A DNA stretch of 64,000 nucleotides. Source: Zanthoxylum bungeanum (taxonomy: Eukaryota > Streptophyta > Magnoliopsida > Sapindales > Rutaceae). Position numbers and translations under genes: made by a program. A model generated the notes under the pieces. The model was not told the DNA's origin. It was given only the letters and a program-made list of their open reading frames with translations, and made no database searches. Position 1 is the first letter of the stretch. Each line of letters starts with the position of its first letter. Location of the stretch: the NCBI GenBank assembly GCA_019454045.1, contig SKCR01033650.1:276363-340362 (forward strand), written 5' to 3'. Of the stretch, positions 20,640-33,668 are shown piece after piece.

Positions 20640-23600
20640 TAAATTATAAAATTAAAATATCTTTAAAATTAATTTTATTATTAAAAATTAAAATTAGGAA
20701 CCTATAATAAAATAAAAACATAATCTCCTACTAAAATAAGAAACATATTAATTTAATACATGTCATATCATCTCTATAATAATTTTTTTTTTATTAAATT
20801 ATAAAATTGAAATATCTCTAAAATTAAATTTTAATTTAAAAATAAATTATTAAAATAAGAAACCTATTGCGATATAAAAATAAAATCTCATATTTATATT
20901 AAATATTAACATTAAAATATCTTTATAATTTTTTATTAACTAATTGTATAATTAAAATAAGAAACCTATTACGATATAAAAATATAATATCTGATTACAA
21001 TAAGAAACTTATTAATTTTATTAATTAATTAATACTAAATAAGAATCCGTTTATAAAAAAAAAAAACATAATCTCTTATTAAATTAAGAAACCTATTAAT
21101 TTAATATGAGACAACTAATCTCCAATAATTTATCTATTAAATTATAAAATTAAAATATCTCTAACATTAATTTTTAATTTTAAAATTATAAAATTAAAAT
21201 AATAATAATTAAAATAAGAAACCTATTACAATATAAAAATAAAATATCTTATTTATTATTAAATTATAAAATTAAAATATCTATAAAATTTTTAATTAAA
21301 TTACAAAATTAAAATATGAAACCTATTATAATATAAAAATATAATCTCCTATTAAAATAAGAAACATATTATTTTAATTAATTAATAATGTAATTTTTTA
21401 TTATTAAATTATAAAAAAAAGTCACATTAAATTAAAAAAACATATGTGGTACCTAATCTGTATAATTAATTTTTCTATTACCTATTACGATAAAAAAAAA
21501 ATATAGTAATCTCTTATTAAAAAAAAACATACGTGATACCTAATCTTTACAATTAGTTTTTTTATTAATAACTTATAAAATTAAAATAAAAAATCTATTA
21601 TAATATTAAAACATAATCTCATACTAAAATAAGAGACATAAATACCGTCGTCCATAAAAATCAGCTAATTTTTTAATTTTTGGATATATTGCTACTTGTT
21701 ATTTTACTTTGAATTATTTCTACAAGTTTTTTTTCATGGTTTTTTATTATTTATTATGTTTCATGATGTATATTCTGATTATTAGCTCTTGTACATTGAC
21801 GATCAAATAATAATATTAAAATATCTTTATATTTTTTTTTATTTAATTTTATAATTAAAATAAAGAAACCTATTAATTAATTAATTAATTAATACTAAAT
21901 AAGAATCCAATTATAAAATAAAAATACAGTCTTTTATTAAAATGAGAAACCTATTAATTTAATATGTGGCAACTGATCTCAAATTATTATTTTTATTAAA
22001 TTATAAAATTTAAGTATCTCTAAAATTAATTTTTAATTTTAAAATTATAAAATTAAAATAAGAAACCTATTACAATATAAAAATAAAATATCTTATTTAT
22101 TATTAAATTATAAAATTAAAATATCTATATAATTTTTTAATTAAATTGTAAAATTAAAATATGAAACCTATTACAATATAAAAATATAATCTCCTATTAA
22201 AATAAAAATATATTATTATAATTAATTAATAATATAATTTCTTATTATTAAATATTAAAAAAAAGTCACATTAAAATTAAAATAACATATGTGGTACCTA
22301 ATCTCTATAATTAATTTTGTTTATTACTTATTATGATAAATGATATATAGTAATCTCTTATTAAGATAAAAAAACATACGTGATACCTAATATGTACAAT
22401 TAATTTTTTTATTAGTAAATTATAAAATTAAAATAAAAAACCTATTATAATATTAAAACATAATCTCATACTAAAATATGAGACATAAATAACGTCGTCC
22501 ATAAAATCCAGCTAATTTTTTAGTTTTTGGGTATATTGCTGCTTGTTATTTTACTTTGAATTATTTCTTTCATGATTTTTTTATTATTTATTGTGCTTCA
22601 TGATGTATACTCTGATTATTAGCTCTTACACAATAATAATATTAAAATATCTTTATAACTTTTTATTATTAAATTATATAATTAAAATAAAGAAAATTAT
22701 TACGATATAAAAATATAATATCTGATTAAAATAAGAGACTTATTAATTTTATTAATTAATTAATATTAAATAAGAATCAAATTATAAAATAAAAACACAG
22801 TCTCTTATTAAAATAAGAAACCTATTAGTTTAATATATGGAAACTAATCTCAAATAATATTTTTATTAAATTATAAAATTAAAATATCTCTAAAATTAAT
22901 TTTTTTATTTTAAAATTATAAAATTAAAATAAGAAACCTATTACAATATAAAAATAAAATCTCTTATTTATTATAATTATAAAATTAAAATATCTTTAAA
23001 ATTAATTTTATTATTAAAAATTAAAATTAGGAACCTATAATAAAATAAAAAACATAATCTCCTACTAAAATAAGAAACCTATTAATTTAATACATGTCAT
23101 ATCATCTCTATAATACTTTTTTTTTTATTAAATTATAAAATTGAAATATCTCTAAAATTAAGTTTTAATTTAAAAAATAAATTATTAAAATAAGAAACCT
23201 ATTACGATATAAAAATAAAATCTCATATTTATTATTAAATAATAACATTAAATATCTTTATAATTTTTTATTAACTAATTGTATAATTAAAGTAAAGAAA
23301 CCTATTACGATATAAAAATATAATATTTGATTACAATAAGAAACTTATTAATTAATTAATTAATTAATACTAAATAAGAATCCGATTATAAAATAAAAAA
23401 CATAATCTCTTATTAAAATAGGAAACCTATTAATTTAATATGGGACAACTAATCTCCAATAATTTATCTATTAAATTATAAAAATAAAATACCTCTAACA
23501 TTAATTTTTAATTTTAAAATTATAAAATTAAAATAATAATAATTAAAATAAGAAACCTATTACAATATAAAAATAAAATATCTTATTTATTATTAAATTA

Positions 23601-25990
23601 TAAAAATAAAATATCTAGAAAATTTTTAATTAAATTACAAAATTAAAATATGAAACCTATTATAATATAAAAATATAATCTCCTATTAAAATAAGAAACA
23701 TATTATTTTAATTAATTAATATTGTAATTTCTTATTATTAAATTCTAAAAAAAAAGTCACATTAAATTAAAAAAACATATGTGGTACCTAATCTGTATAA
23801 TTAATTTTTCTATTACCTATTACGATAAAAAAAAAATATAGTAATCTCTTATTAAAAAAAAACATACGTGATACCTAATCTTTACAATTAGTTTTTTTAT
23901 TAATAACTTATAAAATTAAAATAAAAAATCTATTATAATATTAAAACATAATCTCATACTAAAATAAGAGACATAAATACCGTCGTCCATAAAAATCAGC
24001 TAATTTTTTAATTTTTGGATATATTGCTACTTGTTATTTTACTTTGAATTATTTCTACAAGTTTTTTTTCATGGTTTTTTATTATTTATTATGTTTCATG
24101 ATGTATATTCTGATTATTAGCTCTTGTACATTGACGATCAAATAATAATATTAAAATATCTTTATATTTTTTTATTTAATTTTATAATTAAAATAAGAAA
24201 CCTATTAATTAATTAATTAATTAATACTAAATAAGAATCCAATTATAAAAATAAAAATACAGTCTTTTATTAAAATGAGAAACCTATTAATTTAATATGT
24301 GGCAACTGATCTCAAATTATTATTTTTATTAAATTATAAAATTTAAGTATCTCTAAAATTAATTTTTAATTTTAAAATTATAAAATTAAAATAAGAAACC
24401 TATTACAATATAAAAATAAAATATCTTATTTATTATTAAATTATAAAATTAAAATATCTATATAATTTTTTAATTAAATTGTAAAATTAAAATATGAAAC
24501 CTATTACAATATAAAAATATAATCTCCTATTAAAATAAAAATATATTATTATAATTAATTAATAATATAATTTCTTATTATTAAATATTAAAAAAAAGTC
24601 ACATTAAAATTAAAATAACATATGTGGTACCTAATCTCTATAATTAATTTTGTTTATTACTTATTATGATAAATGATATATAGTAATCTCTTATTAAGAT
24701 AAAAAAACATACGTGATACCTAATATGTACAATTAATTTTTTTATTAGTAAATTATAAAATTAAAATAAAAAACCTATTATAATATTAAAACATAATCTC
24801 ATACTAAAATATGAGACATAAATAACGTCGTCCATAAAATCCAGCTAATTTTTTAGTTTTTGGGTATATTGCTGCTTGTTATTTTACTTTGAATTATTTC
24901 TTTCATGATTTTTTTATTATTTATTGTGCTTCATGATGTATACTCTGATTATTAGCTCTTACACAATAATAATATTAAAATATCTTTATAACTTTTTATT
25001 ATTAAATTATATAATTAAAATAAAGAAAATTATTACGATATAAAAATATAATATCTGATTAAAATAAGAGACTTATTAATTTTATTAATTAATTAATATT
25101 AAATAAGAATCAAATTATAAAATAAAAACACAGTCTCTTATTAAAATAAGAAACCTATTAGTTTAATATATGGAAACTAATCTCAAATAATATTTTTTAA
25201 TTAAACTATAAAATTAAAATATCTCTAAAATTAATTTTCAATTTTAAAATGATAAAATTAAAATAATAATAATTAAAATAAGAAACCCATTACAATATAA
25301 AAAAAAATCTCTTATTTATTATAAATTATAAAATTACAATATCTCTATAATTTTTTAATTAAAATTTAAAATTAAAATATGAAACCTATTACAATATAAA
25401 AGTATAATCTCTTATTAAAATAAGAAACCTATTAGTTTAATATGTGGAAACTAATCTCAAATAATTTTTTTTAATTAAACTATAAAATTAAAATATCTCT
25501 AAAATTAATTTTCAATTTTAAAATGATAAAATTAAAATAATAATAATTAAAATAAGAAACCTATTACAATATAAAAATAAAATCTCTTATTATTATAAAT
25601 TATAAAATTACAATATCTCTATAATTTTTTAATTAAAATTTAAAATTAAAATATGAAACCTATTACAATATAAAAGTATAATCTCTTGTTAAAATAAGAA
25701 ACATATTATTTTAATTAATTAATATTGTAATTTCTTATTATTAAATTCTAAAAAAAAAGTCACATTAAAATTAAAATAACATATGTGGCACCTATTATAA
25801 TACTAAAACATAATCTCATATTAAAATAAAAGACATAAATAACGCCGTCCATAAAAATCAGCCGATTTTTTAGTTTTTGGGTATATTGTTATTTGATATT
25901 TTACTTTAAATTATTTCTACAAGTTTTTTTATGATTTTTTATTTATTTATTGTGCTTCATGATGTATACTCTGATTATTAGCTCTTGCTT
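20640..25990. repeat. very AT-rich higher-order tandem array, period about 2333 bp
   Basis: Built from a basic motif of the kind AAATTATAAAATTAAAATATCTCT followed by AATAAGAAACCTATTACAATATAAAAATA. Larger blocks repeat nearly identically with a 2333-bp shift: CTTTAAAATTAATTTTATT at 20661 and 22994, the CCGTCGTCCATAAAAATCAGC block near 21643 and 23975, and GTTTAATATATGGAAAC at 22828 and 25161. Inside each copy the CGTCGTCCATAAA block recurs after about 845 bp. A further duplication of about 273 bp sits at 25161-25700. There is no coding capacity. Whether it is a satellite or the body of a transposon is not clear; no terminal repeats were found. Confidence 0.8.
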
Positions 25991-27295
25991 GCACAGTGAA
26001 GATCAAAAGTTTGAAAGAAAATTAAATGTTTTAAAAATTATTTATTACTAGGATTATATTTTCAAATGAGAGAGTAAGACGAGAGATAAATTCTATTGTA
26101 AATTTAAAACACTGTTTGAGAATTGATAGACGAATAAATGAGACATAAATATTAAATGTAAGTAAACCAATTCTCTCATTTAAATTATAAAACCAACTAA
26201 ATTTTAATCATTTACAAGATCAATACATAAAATCTTATTAAAACTTTTGTTATGATATAAAATTATAGTAAAAGTTGTGTTTAACCGGCAAAAAATGCGG
26301 GTCCTATACTAATTAATATTTAAAACATATTCGCCGCCACCAACTTAGAGGAATTTAAATTTATTGTTGATCTTTATTTTCATTTGAAATTTTTAAAATT
26401 CGAGTAACACACGTCTATGTAATACAATAAAGTTATATATATATTCAAATTATTTGAAAACATAAAGTTCAAAGGTCTAGAAGATCTTAATTGATCTAAT
26501 TTAGAAAAAGTAGACAAAAGGTGGCTGTGCTAAAAAAAAAAAAAACCTTGTGATGAAAAAAAATTTCCAAATACAAAATCAATACATGTCAACCTCAACA
26601 AGTAAATTTTTTTTCCTCCATTATAAAGTTCCCTATTAGGGAGCAAAATTGTCAAGAGTTAACCTTTCATTAAGCTTAAACCAACCATCTAAACACCAAT
26701 TAAATCTCCATATTAAGAAAATTATTTCAATTAGCAAATTAAAAATTCAATGCAATTATGGTGCACATTAAGGATAAGAATTAAAAAAGTTGACTAAGAT
26801 TCAGATAAGCTATGCCCAAAAGACAAGAAAGAGGTTTGTTACAAGTCAAGGAACATAGAAATTGATGGACACAATATCCTCCACCATTCAAATTTAAGAT
26901 AGGGCTAACCATCTACTACTCTTATCCATGTCCACATATTAATTCCAACGACCCATAAATGCAAATAATTTTATTCAATGAAAGGATTCGGTACAATGTT
27001 GAATGTTGATTAGGTCAAGTCCAATAATGTGTCTCCTAGAATGGATATGGATTGAAAATGTATTATCTAATAGCATTAAAAACTTTTTTTAAAAAAACTT
27101 TTTTTTCGGAAAAGATTTTTTTTCTTAAAAAAAAACCCTTTAAATGGATGAGGAGAAACTATTACATCATCATTTTTTTAAACCAAAATGACAATACTTT
27201 TTATTGTGAAAATTTTTGGTATAAATTTATTTTCAAAAAATAAATATGAGATTAAAATATATAAAAATAAATCCGGAGTTGCAAATTATGCTCTT
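25991..27295. other. AT-rich intergenic DNA without a recognisable gene
   Basis: No supported gene or element. Short frames near 27052-27243 are low-complexity AT translations. Confidence 0.5.
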
Positions 27296-27419
27296 TTAGT
27301 GTATGAAAAGATTTCCATTAAAATTGAATGGTAGTTATAAACCAAACCAAACCAAATAAAACATTTTCCCATCATGTGAATCGGTTATATGGATATTTTG
27401 ATATCATAATATTTTATTT
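27296..27419. repeat. left fragment of the first unit of the 720-bp array
   Basis: GATTTCCATTAAAATTGAATGG through CATCATGTGAATCGGTTATA matches the start of the array units at 34474-37853. The copia insertion at 27420 interrupts the unit, which resumes at 33669 with TATTTGAGATCAAATTT. Confidence 0.8.
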
Positions 27420-27958
27420 TGTTGTAAAATTAGTGTCATTAAACAGCAATAAACATGCAAATCAAACAGATCAAACTACCAAAGTAGATCCAGATGCAAA
27501 ACCCTAAAACCAGAAAACTTGAAGACAAACCTGGAAATTGAGATTACAGAAACAATCCAAGTCGAGAAGATCTATGTCCTTAAGAACTTATTGGCGCCGT
27601 CACAGGTGCTTTACGGATTCGTTTTGCCAACGTTCTCCCATGATTACTTGGATTCTACTTGTTCAAGGAGCACTCCTTAACAAGTGTTTGAACTATGATA
27701 CAAAATGGTGGATCTCTCTCTCAAAACAAAGAAAACAACAATGCCTTTTTTAAGTTTTTGGATATTAGTTGTATATGTTCTGTATTTTCATTTAGAATAA
27801 AAACTTCTTTTATAAGACATGGAGGGGTACCAATAGGGCACCCCTTGGGGTGGGCTGCAACCCTCCAATGATTGCAACCTCCCATACACTCATTGACAAT
27901 CCCAATGATACACATATACATATCCTATTTAATGAACGAATTTGAAGAATTTACAACA
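27420..27958 (-). repeat. 3' LTR of the copia element at 27.4 kb
   Basis: 539 bases. Differs from the partner LTR by about 20 substitutions, a 9-base insertion near 27466 and a 1-base indel. Confidence 0.9.
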
Positions 27959-28536
27959 ATCCCCCACAATTCTTCAAATATTCCTTCAGGCACGTGAGAG
28001 AGATACCGTGAGCTAAAGCTGCATCGAAATAGGTAGCTTTCGCCTTGAACTTTTCCTAGTGAGTGACAATCGGATTTACTTGGCAAACCAGTGACCCATA
28101 GTCTTGAACTGTTCTGCCGTTGGTGTAAACCAAGACAATTGCTAACACACAGCTTTAATTCGACCATTTTCCCGTTCTACGGTTGTGTTCATTTTGACCC
28201 TGAACAACGGTCCTGGATTCATCAAGCACTTTAGGGTAACCCGCCTTTAAAGGTTCCCATGGAAGCGGCCTCACTTCTTACTTGAAATAAGTGATCTACT
28301 ATGAAGAGGTAATCTGTCTTTACCCCCATTAGGACTCATCTCCTAATATAGTGATCATTAAAAGTCTTAGCTTATCCTAACCAATGACAGACAGCACTCA
28401 GCGTCATTATCGGAATGGGAAAGAGTACAAAACTCTTCAGTGCTTGTTTTGAATTGCACAAAGTTTCTGTTGTCCCTTTTGAACCTAGATATTGGGATCT
28501 CCAGTCAGCTAGGTTGGGTTTCCACAGTGACAATTC

Positions 28537-31334
28537 TTAGATTATAGGCTTCAAGCCCATTCCCCTCGATGACTTCTCAACTTGCTCTCGAGGTAAACCT
28601 TTAGTTAGTGGATCCGCTAGGTTTTCCTTCGACTTAACATAATCGATCGTTATTATGCCACTTGAGAGCATTTGACGTATGATATTATGTCTCTGACGTA
28701 TGTGTCGAGACTTACCATTATACATTGTATTTCGGGCTCTCCCAATAGCCGATTGGCTTTCACAATGTATGCTAATCGTTGGCACCGGTTTGGCCCAACT
28801 AGGAATATCCTCCAGGAAGTTTCTAAGCAATTCTGCTTCTTCCGCTGTTTTGTCTAATACTATGAACTCAGATTCCATAGTAGACCGGACAACACATGTT
28901 TGCCTCGAGGATTTCCATGACACGGCTGCATTACCAAGTGTGAAAACAAATCCAACCGTAGATTTGGAATCCACTGTATCAGATATCCAGTCAGCATCGC
29001 TGTATCCCTCTAGAACAACATGATATCTCTCGTAATGTAGCCCATATTTTGAAGTTTCTTATACCTCAAAACACTTACTATGACTTTCCAGTGGTTATGT
29101 CCTGGATTGCTAGCATATCTGCTAAGCCTATTCACAGCTTGAGCGATATCAGTTCGTGTGCAATTCGTGAGATACATCAGACTTCCGATGATCATTGAAT
29201 ACTCTAATTGCGATATGCTTAAACCATTATTCTTTGATAAATGAAGAGTTAGGTTAGCTACTCCAAAATCTTTCATATCAAATTTACTGGATAACACTTT
29301 CTTGGTAGACTGAATCAACTCATGATTATTACCAATTATCAGCATATCGTCTACATAGAGACATACAACGACATATCATTCTTGAGTTGATACACTTATC
29401 ACACTCATCGGTTTTAAACCCACTTGACAACATCTCTTTGTCAATGTTCTCATGTCATTGTCTAGGTGCTTGTTTTAATCCGTACAAGGATTTTACAAGT
29501 TTGCACACCTTCTGTTCTTATCCAGGAACATTAAACCCTTCTGGTTGTTCCATGTAAGTCTCTTCATCCAATTCACCATTCAAGAACGACGTCTTTACAT
29601 CATTTTGATGTATTTCAAGACCAAATATAGCTTCTATGGCTATAAACATTCTACTGATGTGATACGAATAACTGGTGGATAGGTGTCAAAGTAAACAAGA
29701 CATTCTTCCTGTCTATAATCTTTTATGACAAACCTCGTCTTTTACTTATCTATTGATCCATCCATTTTCATCTTTCCATTTGTAGCCCAGTGGCTTACAA
29801 CCTGGAGGAAGATCAACCAACTCCCAAGTATGGTTCTGTAGGATTGAATCAATCTTACTGATAGTCGCCTCTTTCCACAGAGGTGCCTCCAGAGAAGACA
29901 TTGCTTCTTTATAGCTTTGAGGCTCATTTTCTAACAAATATGTCAGAAAATCGGATCTGACTCTTGGTCAACCTGATCACTGTCCTTGATAGTATCAACA
30001 AATCTTTTTGAGAGACTCTCTTCTTTGTCTTTCCTTACAAGGAAATGTCTCTTCAAAAATATTGCATTCCTTGACTCAATCATCACATTTGGATTGATGT
30101 CAGGAATCTCATACTTGTGTGCCAAGAATCGATATGCATTACTGTTGCAAGTATATCTGATGAATATACAGTCAACAGTTTTGGGTCATATTCCACCTTC
30201 TTAGGTTTAGGAACCATCACCTTGGCAATTGGCAAGACACCCCCACATTTTCAGATATTTGTAGGAAGGTACATAACCTTTCCACAACACATATGGTGTC
30301 TTGTCTAATCTCCTGTGAGGAAGCTTGTTCAGAACGTAGTTCGCGGAAAGCAGGGCTTTCCCCCCACAAGTTCTGAGGTAAGCCAGAACTAGTCAACATG
30401 GCATTCATCAATTCCTTCAACGTTCGGTTTTTGCACTCAGCAATCCCATTGAGGATAATAATGAGCAGTGGTTTCGTGAATAATTCCGTGCACAAAACAA
30501 TATCCACCGAATGATGAAACATATTCACCACCACTATCACTTCTGATTCTTTTGATTTACTTGCCAAGTTGATTTGCAACTTCGTTCTCAGTGTATAAAG
30601 CTCTCAATAGCTTCAGCTTTGCTCCTCAACAAATACACTTAACAGAATCTTGTGCTTTCATCGATAAAAGTGACAAAGTACTTTTCACCGCCTCTTATTT
30701 ACACAATATTCATGTCACACACGTCAGTGTGTACAAGTTCCAAGGGTTCAGAACTTCGTTCTATGATGTTCTATGTATTTTTGCTTCAACACATGCCTCA
30801 CACTCATGTTGGCTATCAATGCAAATTTAGGTATAAGGTTCATGTTAATTAATGTACGCATTGTATCATAATTAACATGTCATAACCTCTCATGCCATAT
30901 ATTTTGTGACTCAATAATATAAGCAGAAGCTTCAGCTTTATTAATAGCACAATTGTCAGTCATTGAAAAGACCCTCAGCGAGGTATCATTTTCCTACATA
31001 GACATCATTTTTGGTCAATACAATCTTGTCAGAAACAAATACAACCCGAGACCGAGTTCTTCCGAATATCTGGAACATGCAAACATTCTTATATGTAAGC
31101 TCCGTTCCGGATATCATTTTCAGAACTACTGCCTTGTCCAACCACTCTAGAGGTAGACGAGTTTCCCATTGTCAGATGATCGCCGCCATCGACCTTTCTG
31201 ATACGAGGAAAACATCTTGCTATCAGCACATATATGACGAGTAGCCCTAGTGTCTACCCATCATTCTCTCGGATTCCCAACCAAGTTGGCTTCAGTTACC
31301 ACTGCTGAGAGATTCATTTCTGAAATCTCATCAG
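28537..31334 (-). pseudogene. copia pol remnant (integrase, reverse transcriptase, RNase H)
   Basis: Read right to left. 30217-30579 holds the end of the integrase core (NRTLKELMNAMLTSSGLPQ, LWGE). 29943-30125 is the post-integrase spacer. 29742-29937 is the start of reverse transcriptase (EPQSYKEAM, WELVDLPPGCKPLGYKWK). 29010-29345 holds the later RT part (KFDMKDFG). 28537-28974 is an open RNase H domain ([29 protein letters not shown]). These pieces lie in different frames, and parts such as the protease and the YVDD region are degraded. It is not functional. Confidence 0.85.
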
Positions 31335-32201
31335 TTAACTGCTCATCTTCAGCGACATAGGCCTCATTTTCCTGCCATTGTCCTGAGATATCTTGTTTCT
31401 GCAGTCCTTTGTCATATGACCGCTCTTTTCACAGTTGTAGCACTTCGCATTGAACTTCTTGTTCGCTTGGGAAGAATCAGCTTCACTGTTCTTTCTTTTC
31501 TTGCTACCCTTTACATCCTCAAAGATGTTGGCCTTAGACTCCATAGTCTTGTAGCTGGCCTTCTCGGACATCATGTTGTCCTGTTCGATTCTCAATCGAA
31601 CTCCAAGGTCTTCAAGGCTCATCTGCTTCTTTCTGTGTTGCAGAAGATAGCTCCTGAAGTCCTTCCATGATGGAGGCAACTTTTCAATTATGGTGGCAAC
31701 TTGAAACGTCTCACAGAGTTTCATTCCTTCATCCAGTATTTCATGAATGATCTATTGTTGTTCACCCAACTGAGACATCACCGTCCTTGAAACTACCATC
31801 TTGTAGTCCAGGATCCTACCAACGACAAATTTCTTTTGTCCGGCATCTTCGGTTTTGTACTTTTTCTCGAGAGATTCCCAGAGAACCTTCGCAGAAGTCA
31901 TGCCTTGGTACACATTGTACAAGGTATTGTCAAGACCACCCAAAGGGTAGTTCTTGCATAAGAAGTCTCCAGACATCCAAGTCTGTTCTCGCTCTTCCTT
32001 GGCCAATTCAGATTCACCCTCCACAGGACCCGGAAGATCTTTGAGGAATTTAGCCAACTGGAGAGTTGTCAGGTAGGACAACATTTTACTCTGCCACTGT
32101 TTGAAATTTGCCCCACCAAATTTCTCTGGCTTTTCTCCGTGAGAGACCGGTACCGTGATATTTCCGCTAGCCATTTGTAACTGGAAATCAACAGGGTTCA
32201 A
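31335..32201 (-). pseudogene. copia gag remnant with CCHC zinc knuckle
   Basis: The N-terminal part (31752-32201) has HGEKPEKFGGANFKQWQSKM, the usual start of copia gag. It stops at 31752 and continues in another frame (31335-31724) with LPPSWKDFRSYLLQHRK and a zinc knuckle CYNCEKSGHMTKDC. Confidence 0.85.
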
Positions 32202-32694
32202 TCAGTCTACGAAAGACAAATTGCACCACGATCAACGAATGATCTAGTTCAAAGTGATGTACTAGGTAGTCACTTGTTGTTCTAATGGACGAAAGTTCCA
32301 ATAAACACAAGTCCTTGAATTTCAACTAAAGATACTTAAGGAAAATTGAATGAACGAATATTCAAACAAACACTTTCCAATAGAATCTTTTAGCAATTCA
32401 AAACCCAGATTTACACTCTTCCAATAGCACAATTAATACGATAAGTGTAGATATATATGTCAATCAAGATTGGATGGAATTACTTGTGCAAAATTACACT
32501 TTAAATTCTCAACCAATTATGCAACAACCAATTAATTTAAACTTTATCACTATGTGTATGCTTGTGATAATTGAATAACTTAATAATAACTTAAATCTAT
32601 ACTACCAAGATTAATGTGTTTACAGTATATGACTAACCAAGTTAATATTAATTAAAGTTTGCAATTTATGATACTTCCAGGACAAAATCGTTAG

Positions 32695-33045
32695 TGTCAC
32701 GTTCGTATCTACGTTCGAACGAGACTGTCCAGTGTGTGTGCGTTTGTGTTGCGTTTGATAACGCGTTCGAACGATGTGTTTCCAGAGAGTTCACGTTCGA
32801 GTAGCGTTTGATAACGCGTTCGAACGGAATGATTCCAGAGAGTTCACGTTCGTATAGCGTTCGTGAACGCGTTCGAACGGAATGATTCCAGAGAGTTTGC
32901 GTTCGAGTTGCGTTTAGGACGCGTTCGAACGTTCTTAGGCAGAAGGCTTGCGTTCGAATTGCGTTTGAAGACGCGTTCGAACGTTCTTACGAAATTTCAG
33001 ATTTTAAGCCTTCACGTACGTCGGGCGTTCGAACGCCCTACATAT
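32695..33045. repeat. CGTTCGAACG tandem array in the copia leader
   Basis: Five units of 52-53 bp, each holding ACGCGTTCGAACG (starts 32761, 32814, 32867, 32919, 32971). They are preceded by a partial unit and followed by GGGCGTTCGAACGCCC-like sequence. The array is CpG-dense in an AT-rich surrounding. A homologous module lies in the LTRs of the element at 52836-62386. Confidence 0.85.
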
Positions 33046-33136
33046 TTTTCATGCACAGTCCGAATTTTCCAGAAAACATTCAAACCTAACATGCAAATTA
33101 CTATCTAATAACACTATATCAATTAGTTCTTAAGAT

Positions 33137-33668
33137 TGTTGTAAAATTAGTGTCATTAAACAACAATAAACATGCAAATCAAACTACCAAAATAGATCTA
33201 GATGCAAAACCCTAAAACCAGAAAACTTGAATACAAACCTGGAAATTGAGATTACAGAAACAATCCAAGTCGAGAAGATCTATGTCCTTAAGAACTTATT
33301 GGCGCCGTCACAGGTGCTTTACGAATTCGTTTTGCCAACGTTCTCCCAGGATTACTTGGATTCCACTTGTTCAAGGAGCACTCCTTAACAAGTGTTTGAA
33401 CTAGGATATAAAATGGTGGATCTCTCTCTCAAAACAAAGAAAACAACAATGCCTTTTTTAAGTTTTTGGATATTAGTTGTATATGTTCTGTATTTTCATT
33501 TGGAATAAAAGCCTTCTTTTATAAGGCATTGAGGGGTGCCAATAGGGCACCCCTTGGGGTGGGTTGCAACCCTCCAAGGATTGCAACCTCCCATACATCC
33601 CTTGACAATCCCAATGATATACATATACATATCCTATTTAATGAACGAATTTTGAAGAATTTACAACA
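33137..33668 (-). repeat. 5' LTR of the copia element at 27.4 kb
   Basis: 532 bases, with the same ends as the partner LTR. Confidence 0.9.

Larger units (their letters stand above)
27420..33668 (-). mobile_element. Ty1/copia LTR retrotransposon, decayed, minus orientation
   Basis: Two LTRs (27420-27958 and 33137-33668) start TGTTGTAAA and end TTTACAACA on the plus strand. They are flanked by a perfect 5-bp target duplication, TATTT (27415-27419 and 33669-33673). On the minus strand a purine tract, GTGGGGGAT, directly precedes the 3' LTR. The order of domains (gag, integrase, reverse transcriptase, RNase H) is that of Ty1/copia. LTR identity is roughly 96 percent by eye. The coding region is full of frameshifts and stops. 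The 0.9-kb leader between the 5' LTR and gag contains the CGTTCGAACG tandem array (see 32695-33045). No canonical initiator-Met primer site was seen next to the 5' LTR. Confidence 0.92.
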
